In this document: one piece after another, positions 26,249-35,096 of the stretch | How the letters are laid out: the number at the start of each line of letters is the position of its first letter | Position numbering within the stretch: the first letter of the stretch is position 1 | NCBI GenBank assembly: GCA_958296095.1 | Contig: OY282434.1 | Span: 2,200,001-2,264,000, forward strand | Origin: an uncultured Oligoflexales bacterium | Lineage (GTDB): Bacteria; Bdellovibrionota_B; Oligoflexia; Oligoflexales; JAPPIL01 | Reading direction: 5' to 3' | DNA: 64,000 nucleotides | Position numbers and translations under genes: made by a program | Notes under the pieces: model-generated | Database searches by the model: none | Told to the model about the DNA's origin: nothing | What the model saw: only the letters and a program-made list of their open reading frames with translations

Positions 26249-26872
26249 TCACTCAGCCGCAAGACGCAACCAACGTCGTAGCAGAGGTGCACTGCCGCGA
26301 TCGAGAAACGATTCGGGGTGAAACTGCAAGCCACAGATCGGCTTTGCCCCCCGAAACTCAATCGCCTGCAATTCGTCTTCAGCACTGACAGCACTGGCAT
26401 ACCAGTGCGAGGGTAAAGTTGACGGGCGTGGCACTGCCAAAGAGTTGTAAGCCGCCGCAGTGAAGGTCATGGGCAAATCCGCCAGCAAGCCACCTCGCCT
26501 ACAGCGGAAAATTGTGCGCCGCCTGCCATGTTGTGGGCAGCGTGAACGACACACCGCCAGCCCTAACCAAGCACAGATGATTTGAAAACCGAGACAGATG
26601 CCCAATACCGCGACCTTCCCCTGACAAGCGGTCAACAAGTCGAGCGTTGGCTGGGCTTCCGTCGGAGAATGTGGCCCTGCCGACAATACTAGTGGGCAAG
26701 GTGCATGCTGCAGAGCCGCCACCGCCGCGGCATCGTCATAGGCAACGATCTCAGTCCGCACCCGCGGCACGACACTATGCAGCCACGCATCGATATTGTG
26801 CGTAAAGCTATCATAGTGATCGATTATCGCTATTCTCACTGCTGCAGGGGTTGGTTGCGTCGTGCAGAGCAA
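26249..26872 (-). CDS. Glutamine amidotransferase, aminodeoxychorismate/anthranilate synthase component II
   Basis: This class I amidotransferase supplies ammonia to a chorismate-using partner (PabB or TrpE). The sequence shows IAIIDHYDSFTHNI, the oxyanion-type LSAGPHSP, the nucleophile Cys in LGICLGFQ, and QFHPES with the catalytic His and Glu near residue 185. At 207 residues it has the usual length. PabA and TrpG cannot be told apart here; no pabB or trpE lies nearby. The start is probably the TTG at 26872, which follows the murG stop by one base and has GGGGGAGG five bases before it. It is the last gene of the TPR > lolB > murG operon. Confidence 0.82.
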   Translation of the reverse strand: MLCTTQPTPAAVRIAIIDHYDSFTHNIDAWLHSVVPRVRTEIVAYDDAAAVAALQHAPCPLVLSAGPHSPTEAQPTLDLLTACQGKVAVLGICLGFQIICAWLGLAVCRSRCPQHGRRRTIFRCRRGGLLADLPMTFTAAAYNSLAVPRPSTLPSHWYASAVSAEDELQAIEFRGAKPICGLQFHPESFLDRGSAPLLRRWLRLAAE

Positions 26873-26873
26873 C

Positions 26874-27932
26874 TTAGCCTCCCCCTAACACTTGCTCCAA
26901 GCGGGTCACAATGGCTTCATTGTCAGCTCGCAAGCAGTGCTCTCGCTGTTTCGCCCTGATACTGGCGGCAGCCTGCTCAAGCTCGGCAATCGCCGTCAGC
27001 AACTTTGCCCCACTCAAGTCCCTCTCCGCCAACACCTGAGCGAAACCCTTGCGGGCAAAACATGCAGCATTTTCAATTTGATCACCCCGACTGCCAGCAT
27101 CGAGCGGGATGAGCAACATCGGCTTGCACAGGACTAGAAATTCAAAAATAGAATTCGCCCCGGCCCTGCTTACTACCATATCCGCGAGGCTCAACAGATG
27201 CGCAAAATCTTTATTGACAAAAGGAAATACCCTATAACGAGAGTGCGATAAGGACGGCTGGTTGCCCGCGCCAATAATGTGAATTACCTGATAATCGCTG
27301 ACCAGCTCTGCGGCGATGGTGGACACAACGTTGTTGATACGCTGCGAACCAAGACTGCCACCCATAATCAGTAACGTGCGCCGTCCCGCCTTGAACCCGC
27401 ACATCTGCCGACCGCGCCCCGCATCGCCGTGGAGCAATTCGTCGCGGATGGGAATGCCGACATGCTGCACCTTACGAGCCTTGACCCGCGTTTCGTCAAA
27501 CGCCGTCCACACCTCAGTGGCAAAGCGGGCGATGATTCTAGTTGCCAAACCTGGCGACAGATCCGATTCATGCGTAACAACTCTAATGCGCAACAACGCC
27601 GCGGCAATTACCACGGGCACACTCACGTAGCCGCCCTTACTGAATACCAAGCGTGGTCTGATGCGCAACAACAGCCACAGTGCCTGACAGATACCGAGGA
27701 TCACCTTGAACATGTCGCTGGCATTTCTGAAGGAAAAATAACGCCGCAACTTACCGCTCGCAATAGCACGAAAAGGCACATCTGCAGCACCTGCAAGTTG
27801 CTTTTCAATGCCGTGTGCCGAACCGATGTAGGTAACCTGCCACTGTCGTGCTTGTAAGTACGGCAACAGGGCTAAATGCGGGATAACGTGCCCAGCTGTG
27901 CCACCGCCTGTCAAAACTATCTGCTTGCTCAT
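26874..27932 (-). CDS. murG: UDP-GlcNAc:undecaprenyl-pyrophosphoryl-MurNAc-pentapeptide GlcNAc transferase
   Basis: MurG converts lipid I to lipid II on the inner face of the cytoplasmic membrane. The N-terminal motif MSKQIVLTGGGTAGHVIP, the second Gly-rich segment LLIMGGSLGSQRIN and the UDP-GlcNAc-binding region SRAGANSIFEFLVLCKPMLLIPL are all present. The protein is 352 residues from the ATG at 27932, which overlaps the lolB stop (ATGA). A frame extending five codons upstream is less likely. The location outside the usual mra/dcw cell-division cluster is unusual: ftsW and murC are not next to it. Confidence 0.95.
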   Translation of the reverse strand: MSKQIVLTGGGTAGHVIPHLALLPYLQARQWQVTYIGSAHGIEKQLAGAADVPFRAIASGKLRRYFSFRNASDMFKVILGICQALWLLLRIRPRLVFSKGGYVSVPVVIAAALLRIRVVTHESDLSPGLATRIIARFATEVWTAFDETRVKARKVQHVGIPIRDELLHGDAGRGRQMCGFKAGRRTLLIMGGSLGSQRINNVVSTIAAELVSDYQVIHIIGAGNQPSLSHSRYRVFPFVNKDFAHLLSLADMVVSRAGANSIFEFLVLCKPMLLIPLDAGSRGDQIENAACFARKGFAQVLAERDLSGAKLLTAIAELEQAAASIRAKQREHCLRADNEAIVTRLEQVLGGG

Positions 27933-28609
27933 TGCGACTGTTGCCAATCCAACCTAAACCCCTGTCCCTCAAGATACCCTGTCTGGCGCCGATAACTGCC
28001 AATGACCAGTTCACCCGCCGAAAACACCCACAAGATGCGCCGCGCCAACCTCACCTGAAAACGCTGCACACCCACAGCAGTAATAATTTTACGTTCACGC
28101 GCAATCGCCGTTATCAGGTAATCACGCTCCCGCGCGACCACCTTCTCCCGATGCCAGCTGAGCGGCACACGCCCCCCCAGCAGACAGTATAACTCCTCAA
28201 GATACAGGCCAGTGAAGTCACCGCTAATCACAATTCGCCCCGCCCTGTCCACCACAATACTGAGCACAGAGTTAGGCAACTGAATATCTGCCTTGCTGTC
28301 GCGCTTGAGCAGGGCGATGGTGCTGCCCATGACGTTGCTGAGATGTAAGCCTGCTGTCAGGTCCCAGTCGATGAAACCTGAAACGAGGTAGTCTGAATTG
28401 CGCAGCAACTTGAAGGACACACTACCCTCATTGCCACATGCTCCGAAAAATTTCTGCTGCAAGCTAGAGGGCAAGTATGTCAACGGTGTCGTCTGACATG
28501 CAGCCAGCGCCAACTGGAGCAGGCCCGCTACTGAGAGCTTACGCAGCAGCAGTAGCAGCAGCACAACAGCATGGTTACCTCCGCAAAAAAAACACCTGCA
28601 CATGCCCAT
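27929..28609 (-). CDS. lolB: LolB-like outer-membrane lipoprotein insertion factor
   Basis: LolB is itself a lipoprotein that receives lipoproteins from LolA at the outer membrane. The protein here has a long hydrophobic signal with lipobox (LQLALAACQTTP). A beta-rich domain of about 190 residues follows, ending GYLEGQGFRLDWQQSQ, as expected of the LolB barrel. A LolB-like LLGGRVPLSW lies in the middle. Sequence similarity is weak by eye, so the call rests also on the order TPR protein > lolB, as in Pseudomonas, where ispE follows instead of murG. The start at 28609 or 28603 lies just after the TPR stop; an earlier frame start at 28717 would overlap it. Confidence 0.65.
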   Translation of the reverse strand: MGMCRCFFCGGNHAVVLLLLLLRKLSVAGLLQLALAACQTTPLTYLPSSLQQKFFGACGNEGSVSFKLLRNSDYLVSGFIDWDLTAGLHLSNVMGSTIALLKRDSKADIQLPNSVLSIVVDRAGRIVISGDFTGLYLEELYCLLGGRVPLSWHREKVVARERDYLITAIARERKIITAVGVQRFQVRLARRILWVFSAGELVIGSYRRQTGYLEGQGFRLDWQQSQ

Positions 28610-28610
28610 A

Positions 28611-30347
28611 TCAGGAGTTTTCACCCAACTGCTTGATTTTAGCTTCAATACGCGTGCGAACAGTATCTTCATCAGCATGTTGCAACGCTCTTTGATAAGT
28701 GTGCAGACTGTCTGCACTGCGGCCCAGTTTCAGCAAAATATCAGCATAATGCTCAAGAATAGTAGGCTCATCAGGGTGCAACCGCACCGCCTGCATCGCA
28801 CTGATAAGCGCTTTTTGGTAATCGCCTAAGCGATAGTAAACCCACGCCAACGAATCGAGGTAGTAGCCGTTGTTGGGTTTGAGTTCAAGCGCGCGCAGGA
28901 TAAGACGCAAGGCCTCGTGCAGTTTGGTATTCTGCTCGGCCAACAGATAACCGAGATAGTTGTGGGCGTTGCTATGCCGAGGGTCAAGCTCAATCACCCG
29001 GCGCATCATCTGCATGCAACCGGCGATATCGCCAGTTTTTTCCTGATATACACCCTTGGCAAAGAGAAGCGGCACTACGTCTGGATGTCTGGCAATGCCT
29101 TGTTCAGCAACGCGCAGTGCCCCGCGGTAGTTTTTTTGTTTGTTGTAAATATCTGCCAAAAAAATAAAAAATTCCCAGCGTGTCTTGCCAGTGTCGATCA
29201 GCTGATGCAGCTCTGATTGTGCCAGCCCCAATTCGTTTTGGCGCTCGTAAGCAATCGCGAGCCGAAAACGCGCCACTCGCCCCAGCTCCTTGTCTTCCAC
29301 CAGTCGGCGATAGTGGGCGATTGCCTTTGTATCATCACCAAGCCGCTCCTCACTCAATGCCATAAGGTAAATGAGGCGGGCCGCCTCAGCGTGCTCGTGC
29401 AGGAGTTGTTGTAAAATATCATGTGCTCGCTTGTTCTCCCGTAACTCCCACAGGATAACTACCCGCTGTACCTCAACGCCAACAGTGCGTTGGGTGGCGT
29501 GCTCTGCCAACGCGTCCAGCAACCCCAATGCCTGCTGTAATCCCCCCAACTGCCGATACAAGCTGGCAAGATAGTGGATAAAACGCTCGTTGGTAGTGTT
29601 GGTGCGATAGAGGCGTTCGTAAATGGCAATTGCCTTGTCCGAAAAACCGTTTAGCGCCAGGGTATAGGCATAGATCAGCATCAGGGCGGGGTTGTCGCTC
29701 TGCATCTCAAACGCCGTGCGTGCCGCCTGCAATGCCTCTTGCGGCTGCTCCAACAGCAGACGAATGCGGCTCAACTTCGACCAGCCATGTACGGCACTAG
29801 GGATTGCTTGCACCATCCGCTGTGCTACTGCCAGTGCCTCGTGCCACTGCCGCTGGGCCATGTGCAGGTCGATCAGGGCATGATGACCAGACATGTGCAG
29901 GGCATCAAGGCTAAGTGCATGCTGCAGTTGTTGCCGTGCTGCTTGCAGGTGACCACTGCGCACCAAAATCTGTCCGTGCAAAAAACGCAGATAAGCATCT
30001 CTGGGGTGTAGCAGGGTCATCTTTTTGGATTTTGCCAAGGCTTCAGCAGTATGTCCCAGCTCAGCCAGCGTGAAAATCGACTTGCCACCCAAGAAAGGAT
30101 CGGGATCAAGACCATAGGCACGCTCAAATGCGGCATGGGCCGTGCGAACATTGCCCTTCAACAGCGCATACTCACCCACCAGGTAGTTGTGGATGGCACT
30201 GATGCGACGCTGGTCGGGTGACCACAACGGTGCGGGGACATCAAGTAGCTGTGCCCCATCGGGTGTCTTCTCCAAACCACTCGTTGGTTCAAGTGCCGCA
30301 GTCGTGCGACACGAGAGCAGTATGGTGCAAAAACATAAAATCCTCAT
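28611..30347 (-). CDS. Exported TPR-repeat protein
   Basis: This 578-residue protein begins with a signal sequence (MRILCFCTILLSCRTTAA; a lipobox-like ILLSC is possible, making it a lipoprotein). After that come about twelve to fifteen tetratricopeptide repeats filling the protein, clear ones being NAHNYLGYLLAEQN, GYYLDSLAWVYYRLGDYQKA and ILEHYADILLKLGR near the end. TPR proteins before lolB are a conserved gene pair in Gammaproteobacteria and are thought to take part in envelope assembly. The start at 30347 has GAGG just upstream. The open frame extends to 30440 only because the adjoining repeat tail has no stop. Confidence 0.85.
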   Translation of the reverse strand: MRILCFCTILLSCRTTAALEPTSGLEKTPDGAQLLDVPAPLWSPDQRRISAIHNYLVGEYALLKGNVRTAHAAFERAYGLDPDPFLGGKSIFTLAELGHTAEALAKSKKMTLLHPRDAYLRFLHGQILVRSGHLQAARQQLQHALSLDALHMSGHHALIDLHMAQRQWHEALAVAQRMVQAIPSAVHGWSKLSRIRLLLEQPQEALQAARTAFEMQSDNPALMLIYAYTLALNGFSDKAIAIYERLYRTNTTNERFIHYLASLYRQLGGLQQALGLLDALAEHATQRTVGVEVQRVVILWELRENKRAHDILQQLLHEHAEAARLIYLMALSEERLGDDTKAIAHYRRLVEDKELGRVARFRLAIAYERQNELGLAQSELHQLIDTGKTRWEFFIFLADIYNKQKNYRGALRVAEQGIARHPDVVPLLFAKGVYQEKTGDIAGCMQMMRRVIELDPRHSNAHNYLGYLLAEQNTKLHEALRLILRALELKPNNGYYLDSLAWVYYRLGDYQKALISAMQAVRLHPDEPTILEHYADILLKLGRSADSLHTYQRALQHADEDTVRTRIEAKIKQLGENS

Positions 30348-30374
30348 ACCCTCTATTGTAACCGAAATTAATCT

Positions 30375-31850
30375 GCATGGGAGCGAGAAAGCGGCAAAAA
30401 AGCCTCGTAGAGCGAGCTTGAATGCAATAGCGAGAGGCAAAGACCTCGCTTAGCCCATGCCTCCGTTGTCTTGGCACGGCGCAGCCCTACCGAGAAACTC
30501 CCCACGAATATGTGCAAGCACATGCCCTATGCAAAGAAATAATCTGGTTGCAGTATTGGCAATATCTGCGGTCGTTTTCGCACGGCCTCGCCTCGCCGTT
30601 CATGGAGCTCTCGGTAGGCAAGAGGTGGTGGCAACCGCCGAGAGGCTTGATGCAGGCAGGGGGACCTGAGCGCAAGCCTCAACGCAATGGCAGGAGGTCT
30701 GAGCACAAGAAGCGAGCTAGCAAGCGAGCGTTACAAAAAAGCAGCGTAGCGAGCGAAGCGAGCTAGCAAGCGAGCGATACAAAAAGCAGCGTAGCGAGCG
30801 AAGCGAGCTAGCAAGCGAGCGTTACAAAAAGCCGCGTAGCGCGTAGCGCGCCACGGTGCAGACCTACCGAGAAACTCCCCACGAATATGTGCAAGCACAT
30901 GCCCTATGCAAAGAAATAATCTGGTTGCAGTATTGGCAATATCTGCGGTCGTTTTCGTACGGCCTCGCCGTGCCATTCATGGGGCTCTCGGTAGGCAAGA
31001 GGTGGTGGCAACCGCCGAGGAGCCTGAGGCAAGCAGAGAGGGCGCGCAGAGTGGCCTGAGAACATGCAGCGAGCTAGCAAGCGAGCGATACAAAAAGCAG
31101 CGTAGCGAGCGAAGCGAGCTAGGAAGCGAGCGATACAAAGAGCCAAGCGTAGCTCCGTTGTCTTGGCACGGCACAGCCCTACCGAGAAACTCTCCCTTGA
31201 TGGGTATGATGGCACATACTTTTATCTAAGCGCATAATCTGACAGCAATATGGCAGTATTTATGGTCGAGTTTTCGTACGGCCTCGCCCCGCCATTCATA
31301 AAGCTCTCGGTAGGCAAGAGGTGGGGGCAACCGCCGAGAGACTTGGGCGCAAGCAGAGAGGGCGCGCAGAGTGGCCTGAGAACATGCAGCGAGCTAGCAA
31401 GCGAGCGATACAAAAAGCAGCGTAGCGAGCGAAGCGAGCTAGGAAGCGAGCGATACAAAGAGCCAAGCGTAGCTCCGTTGTCTTGGCGCGGTGCAGACCT
31501 GGAGCTAGCAAGCGGCAAGGAAGCCGCGTGCAACCCGACCTCAACAGGTACAGGCACATGCCTTATGCAAAAAAATAAACTAACGGCAATACGGCAATAT
31601 TTGTGGTCGGGTTTTCGCACGGCCTCGCCGTGCCGTTCATGGAGCTCTCGGCGGGCAAGCCTGAACGCAATAACGAGAGGTCTGAGGACAAGCCCGAACG
31701 CAGTAACGAGAGATCAGAGTGCAAGCAGCGAGCTAGGAAGCGAGCGTTACAAAAAAGCAGCGTAGCGAGCGAAGCGAGCGTTACAAAAAAGCCTCGTAGA
31801 CGAGCGATACAAAAAGCCTCAGCGCAGCGTAGCGCGCCACCCTATTTAAA
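30375..31850 (+). repeat. Modular repeat array 9, the largest (four cores)
   Basis: Cores start at about 30461, 30863 (left part cut), 31150 and 31475 (chimeric, with a tail unit and AGCGGCAAGGAAGCCGCGTG inside). Between them are spacer and tail units, some in long identical stretches: the tail block AGCGAGCTAGCAAGCGAGCG recurs at 31068 and 31388 within about 100 identical bases. About 1.5 kb carries no credible gene. It ends about 15 bases before the 3' end of the gene at 31859. Confidence 0.9.
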
Positions 31851-31858
31851 TCTGGATG

Positions 31859-32791
31859 TCAGTTGAATGACTGCCGCTGAAAGCGTGTCTTGTTAAACAG
31901 TGTCGTCGTCGGCAGTCGCAACATCTTCCCTGCTAGGGTGACATTGTTACGGGTCGCGGTCAGGGCGTTACTAATGCATGCACGTTCCAACAGACGGCAC
32001 ACGTCTTTTAAACCGTAGTCATCGACCAGCTGGCATAGACTGCTGCTACCCGCGAGAAACGTAAGATAATTTTCAAACTGCTCGGTGTCTGAAAACGACA
32101 AGGATTCGTTGATGACGGTGCGATCGAGTTTGTTCTTCCCCAGGCGGGCGGCGACAAAACAAAGGTTTACTAAAAAAACATACAGCGTGCGCGTGCTGGT
32201 AAAATTTTTGCGCTGCAATGCCAGGCGTAACAACTGCGAGCTGAGGTCCTGTTGTAACCTGTGCTGCAACAAAAACTTTGCCAATGCAAAGGTATCGCCT
32301 TGCCGCTGGGCTAGCGGGGGGATACTAATGGGCAGGAAGTCGCGCAGAGCAGGTGGTGGGGGTGATTTTTCCGTGATGGCAATTACCCGTACGGCACGGC
32401 TTTTAGCCAACAAAACCGATAGCTCTTCACCCAAATGCGGCGGTAGCGTGTCGATATTGTCGAGCAGTAAATCACCGCCACGTGCTTCCTGCAAGCATTG
32501 CCGCAGGCGCACAACGCTGTGGATGAGACGACACTTATCGGTCAGCAGCACGCGCTGTGGTGCTTGCATGATGCGCCAGCAGTGCAGCGCCAATGTTCTC
32601 TTCCCCACCCCCGCCGCACCTTGAATGAGCACATGCCGCTCGCTATTGCAGTGCTCACGTGCATCAGGCAACACCTGCAGGGCGCGCCGCAGACGACTGT
32701 CAGCGGTGATAAAGATACTTGATTTGTTCAGCAAAGAAGCACATAGGCCACGTGGCGGGTAGTACCACGAACTAAGGTGACGTGCACGCAT
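31859..32791 (-). CDS. AAA+ ATPase with Fis-type HTH, degenerate enhancer-binding protein
   Basis: The 310-residue protein has a Walker A (IQGAAGVGKRTLALHC, about residues 56-71), a Walker B-like GGDLLLDNIDTLPPHL, an AAA+ helical part, and a C-terminal segment LTATRNNVTLAGKMLRLP with the shape of a Fis/NtrC helix-turn-helix. This is the layout of sigma-54 activators. However, the GAFTGA loop that contacts sigma-54 is absent between Walker A and B, and Walker B has Asn in place of Glu (DNID). No receiver domain is present. It may be a repurposed DNA-binding regulator. The start has AAGGGA about 9 bases upstream. Confidence 0.65.
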   Translation of the reverse strand: MRARHLSSWYYPPRGLCASLLNKSSIFITADSRLRRALQVLPDAREHCNSERHVLIQGAAGVGKRTLALHCWRIMQAPQRVLLTDKCRLIHSVVRLRQCLQEARGGDLLLDNIDTLPPHLGEELSVLLAKSRAVRVIAITEKSPPPPALRDFLPISIPPLAQRQGDTFALAKFLLQHRLQQDLSSQLLRLALQRKNFTSTRTLYVFLVNLCFVAARLGKNKLDRTVINESLSFSDTEQFENYLTFLAGSSSLCQLVDDYGLKDVCRLLERACISNALTATRNNVTLAGKMLRLPTTTLFNKTRFQRQSFN

Positions 32792-32865
32792 AACAGGATT
32801 CCCTTCGACGCAGTTACTCGGCTGCTGTTCAAGGAACTCCCGATGGCAAGGGTGGGGGCGAGATC

Positions 32866-34005
32866 CTAAACAAAATCAGGCTGTTGTGCAAGATTTTTCT
32901 CGCCCGCAAAGACACTTCGCTGCTCAGCCCACAGTTGCGCAAAACTTTGCTCGGCAATGGCGGTGCGAATTTTGCGCATTAAATTAAAATAGAAATGCAA
33001 GTTGTGCAAACTCAACAAACGCCTGGCGGTAATTTCGCCACTTTTGAACAGATGGCGCAGAAACGCCCGCGAAAAAGTGCGGCAGGTGTAGCACGAACAC
33101 CGCGCATCGAGCGGGGCATCGTTATGCCGATGCTGTGTATTTTTAATGTTAACCCGCCCTGTGCTGGTAAAAACCGTGCCGTTACGTCCGTTGCGGGTCG
33201 GCATGACACAGTCGAACATATCCACACCACAGGCAACGCTGGCTAGCAAATCGAGGGGTGTGCCTACCCCCATCAAATAGCGCGGCCGTGACGCAGGCAA
33301 CAGCTCACAACAGAGGGCCGTAACATGCCGCATTGCTGCAACCGTCTCGCCGACCGCGACACCACCGATGGCATAGCCTTCAAAATCTAACTCGCACAGA
33401 CGTTGACAGCTTTCGCGGCGCAAGTCGTCGTAGACACCGCCCTGTACGATACCGAACTGACACAGTGTTTGGTTTTGCCGCGCAGCACGTGCCGCCTCAG
33501 CCCACCGCATCGACCGCCGCATCGAGCGGGCAACGTCTGGCTTGGCTTCACCATAGGGCGGGCATTCGTCGAACACCATGTGGATGTCGCTGCCGAAGGT
33601 TTCTTGCAGTTGGGTGACTTTCTGCGGGGTGAAAAAAAACTTGTGCCCATCGATGTGGCTGCAAAAGGCAACGCCTGTTTCCTTGATACGCCGTAGCGGT
33701 GCGAGGCTGTAAATTTGAAAGCCACCACTGTCGGTGAGAATCGGCTTCGGCCAACTACAAAAACGATGCAGGCCACCACATGCCGCGATAGTCTCCACCC
33801 CAGGCCGCAAGGCCAGGTGATAGGTGTTGGCGAGCATAATCTCTGCACCGAGTTGGTCGAGATCGGCGGGGACGAGGGTTTTGACCGTGCCCAATGTGCC
33901 GACCGGCATGAACAGCGGTGTAGTTACCGTGCCATGTGCCAGCGTCAGCTGTCCTGTGCGGGCCGCACCGTCGTCAGCAGTGATGCAAAAACGGGCTTGT
34001 GTCAC
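32866..34005 (-). CDS. tgt: Queuine/preQ1 tRNA-guanine transglycosylase
   Basis: Tgt exchanges G34 of GUN-anticodon tRNAs for preQ1. The sequence has ANTYHLALRPG, the catalytic ILTDSGGFQIYSL, FGIVQGGVY, YLMGVGTPLDLL, the nucleophile region DMFDCVMPTRNGRNG, and the zinc ligands CSCYTC with a distal His. Length 379 is normal. The ATG overlaps the arginase stop by four bases (coupled). The queA, yajC and secD neighbours common in proteobacteria are missing. Confidence 0.96.
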   Translation of the reverse strand: MTQARFCITADDGAARTGQLTLAHGTVTTPLFMPVGTLGTVKTLVPADLDQLGAEIMLANTYHLALRPGVETIAACGGLHRFCSWPKPILTDSGGFQIYSLAPLRRIKETGVAFCSHIDGHKFFFTPQKVTQLQETFGSDIHMVFDECPPYGEAKPDVARSMRRSMRWAEAARAARQNQTLCQFGIVQGGVYDDLRRESCQRLCELDFEGYAIGGVAVGETVAAMRHVTALCCELLPASRPRYLMGVGTPLDLLASVACGVDMFDCVMPTRNGRNGTVFTSTGRVNIKNTQHRHNDAPLDARCSCYTCRTFSRAFLRHLFKSGEITARRLLSLHNLHFYFNLMRKIRTAIAEQSFAQLWAEQRSVFAGEKNLAQQPDFV

Positions 34006-34922
34006 AGAATAGTCTTGCCAAGCATGGACTGCACTAGCTCAACACCGAGCTGTGCCGTGCGGTTGGCAACATCACGCATGGGGTTGAGTTCGACGAGATC
34101 GAAGCCGCAGACCTTATCGCTTTCGTAGAGCATTTCCAAGGCAAGATGTGCCTCGCGATAAGTCAGCCCGCCCATCACTGCCGTGCTTACCCCAGGCGCG
34201 TGCAAGGGATCGATGGCATCAAGATCGAAAGAGACGTGGATCGCCTCAGTGCCCTTGGTGGCCACGCCGATCGCTTCACGCATGATCTTGGCCAGACCAC
34301 GCTCGTCGATTTCCCGCATGGTAAAATACCTGATGCCGCAGTTGAGGCAGATCCTGGCCTCCTCGGGATCGAGGGTGCGAACAGCAATCAAGGCAATGTT
34401 GCTGGGATCGAGACAGAACTCACCCCCCGCGACCAGCCGCGGGTCACCTTCACCCATCAACACTGAGAGCGGCATGCCGTGCACATTAGCCGTCTCAGTC
34501 GTCGCGGGCGTATTGAGATCAGCATGGGCATCGATCCAGACGAGGCCGATTTTCCGGGGGTGAAAAAATTCCCCCACGCCGCGCACCGAGCCGATGGCCA
34601 GGCTGTGGTCGCCGCCCAGCACGAGCGGCACATGCTCAGCGCGCAAGGCTTGCCCCACCTGCACCGCCACCTGTTGGCAGATCCCGGCTATCTCCTCGAC
34701 ATAGCGTGCATGGGTTGAGGTAATCGGCAAGCCCTCACGTATGGGCACATCGACATTGCCGTAATCACTGACATCGTAGCCGAGACACTCTATTTTGCGC
34801 TTGATCTCGCTGGCTCGCAATGCGGCAGGCCCCATGTCAGCACCTCTGATGCCCACACCGAGATCGGACGGCACGCCGATAACTGCTGCTCTCTTGTTGT
34901 CGCGGTAAAGCACTGGCAACAC
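34002..34922 (-). CDS. rocF: Arginase
   Basis: It hydrolyses arginine to ornithine and urea with two manganese ions. The metal-binding motifs are complete: LVLGGDHSLAIG, WIDAHADLNTP, VSFDLDAIDP, and Glu in DLVELNPMRD. The 306 residues fit the rocF arginase family better than agmatinases, since AHADLNTP with HGMPLSVL is the arginase type. In pathogens arginase can deplete host arginine, but no such role can be read from the sequence. It is coupled to tgt, which is not a usual partner. Confidence 0.92.
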   Translation of the reverse strand: MLPVLYRDNKRAAVIGVPSDLGVGIRGADMGPAALRASEIKRKIECLGYDVSDYGNVDVPIREGLPITSTHARYVEEIAGICQQVAVQVGQALRAEHVPLVLGGDHSLAIGSVRGVGEFFHPRKIGLVWIDAHADLNTPATTETANVHGMPLSVLMGEGDPRLVAGGEFCLDPSNIALIAVRTLDPEEARICLNCGIRYFTMREIDERGLAKIMREAIGVATKGTEAIHVSFDLDAIDPLHAPGVSTAVMGGLTYREAHLALEMLYESDKVCGFDLVELNPMRDVANRTAQLGVELVQSMLGKTIL

Positions 34923-34927
34923 CCCCC

Positions 34928-34963
34928 TTCGAGTTTATGGTATGGGATAATTTTTAGCAAGTA
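34928..34963. repeat. Short dispersed repeat, diverged copy
   Basis: CCTTCGAGTTTATGGTATGG and GATAATTTTTAGC resemble the two copies at 36420 and 36490. It lies directly upstream of rocF. Confidence 0.4.
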
Positions 34964-34993
34964 GACCCACAGCTATTACAACCCTGCATGCCT

Positions 34994-35005
34994 GGTTGAT
35001 CAACC
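34994..35005. promoter_or_regulatory. Perfect 12-bp palindrome between rocF and the ankyrin gene
   Basis: GGTTGATCAACC lies in the divergent region, about 70 bases before rocF and 90 before the ankyrin start. It could be an operator. The T-rich run that follows on the plus strand could also make it a weak terminator. Confidence 0.3.
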
Positions 35006-35096
35006 GATTTTTTGCAGAAAAACAATTAGAGGGTTGACAGCAAAAAAAAAACAGTTAGGCCACGACAATCTGTTTTTTATTTTTTGGAGGTGTGTG

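Noticed and set aside
30904..31765. Possible insertion sequence or transposase in the largest array
   Set aside because: No transposase motif or long coding frame is present; terminal repeats and target duplications of a normal IS are not visible.
35034..35096. TTGACA at 35034 as a -35 box for the ankyrin gene
   Set aside because: No acceptable -10 box lies at 16-18 bases; the hexamer alone is not enough.
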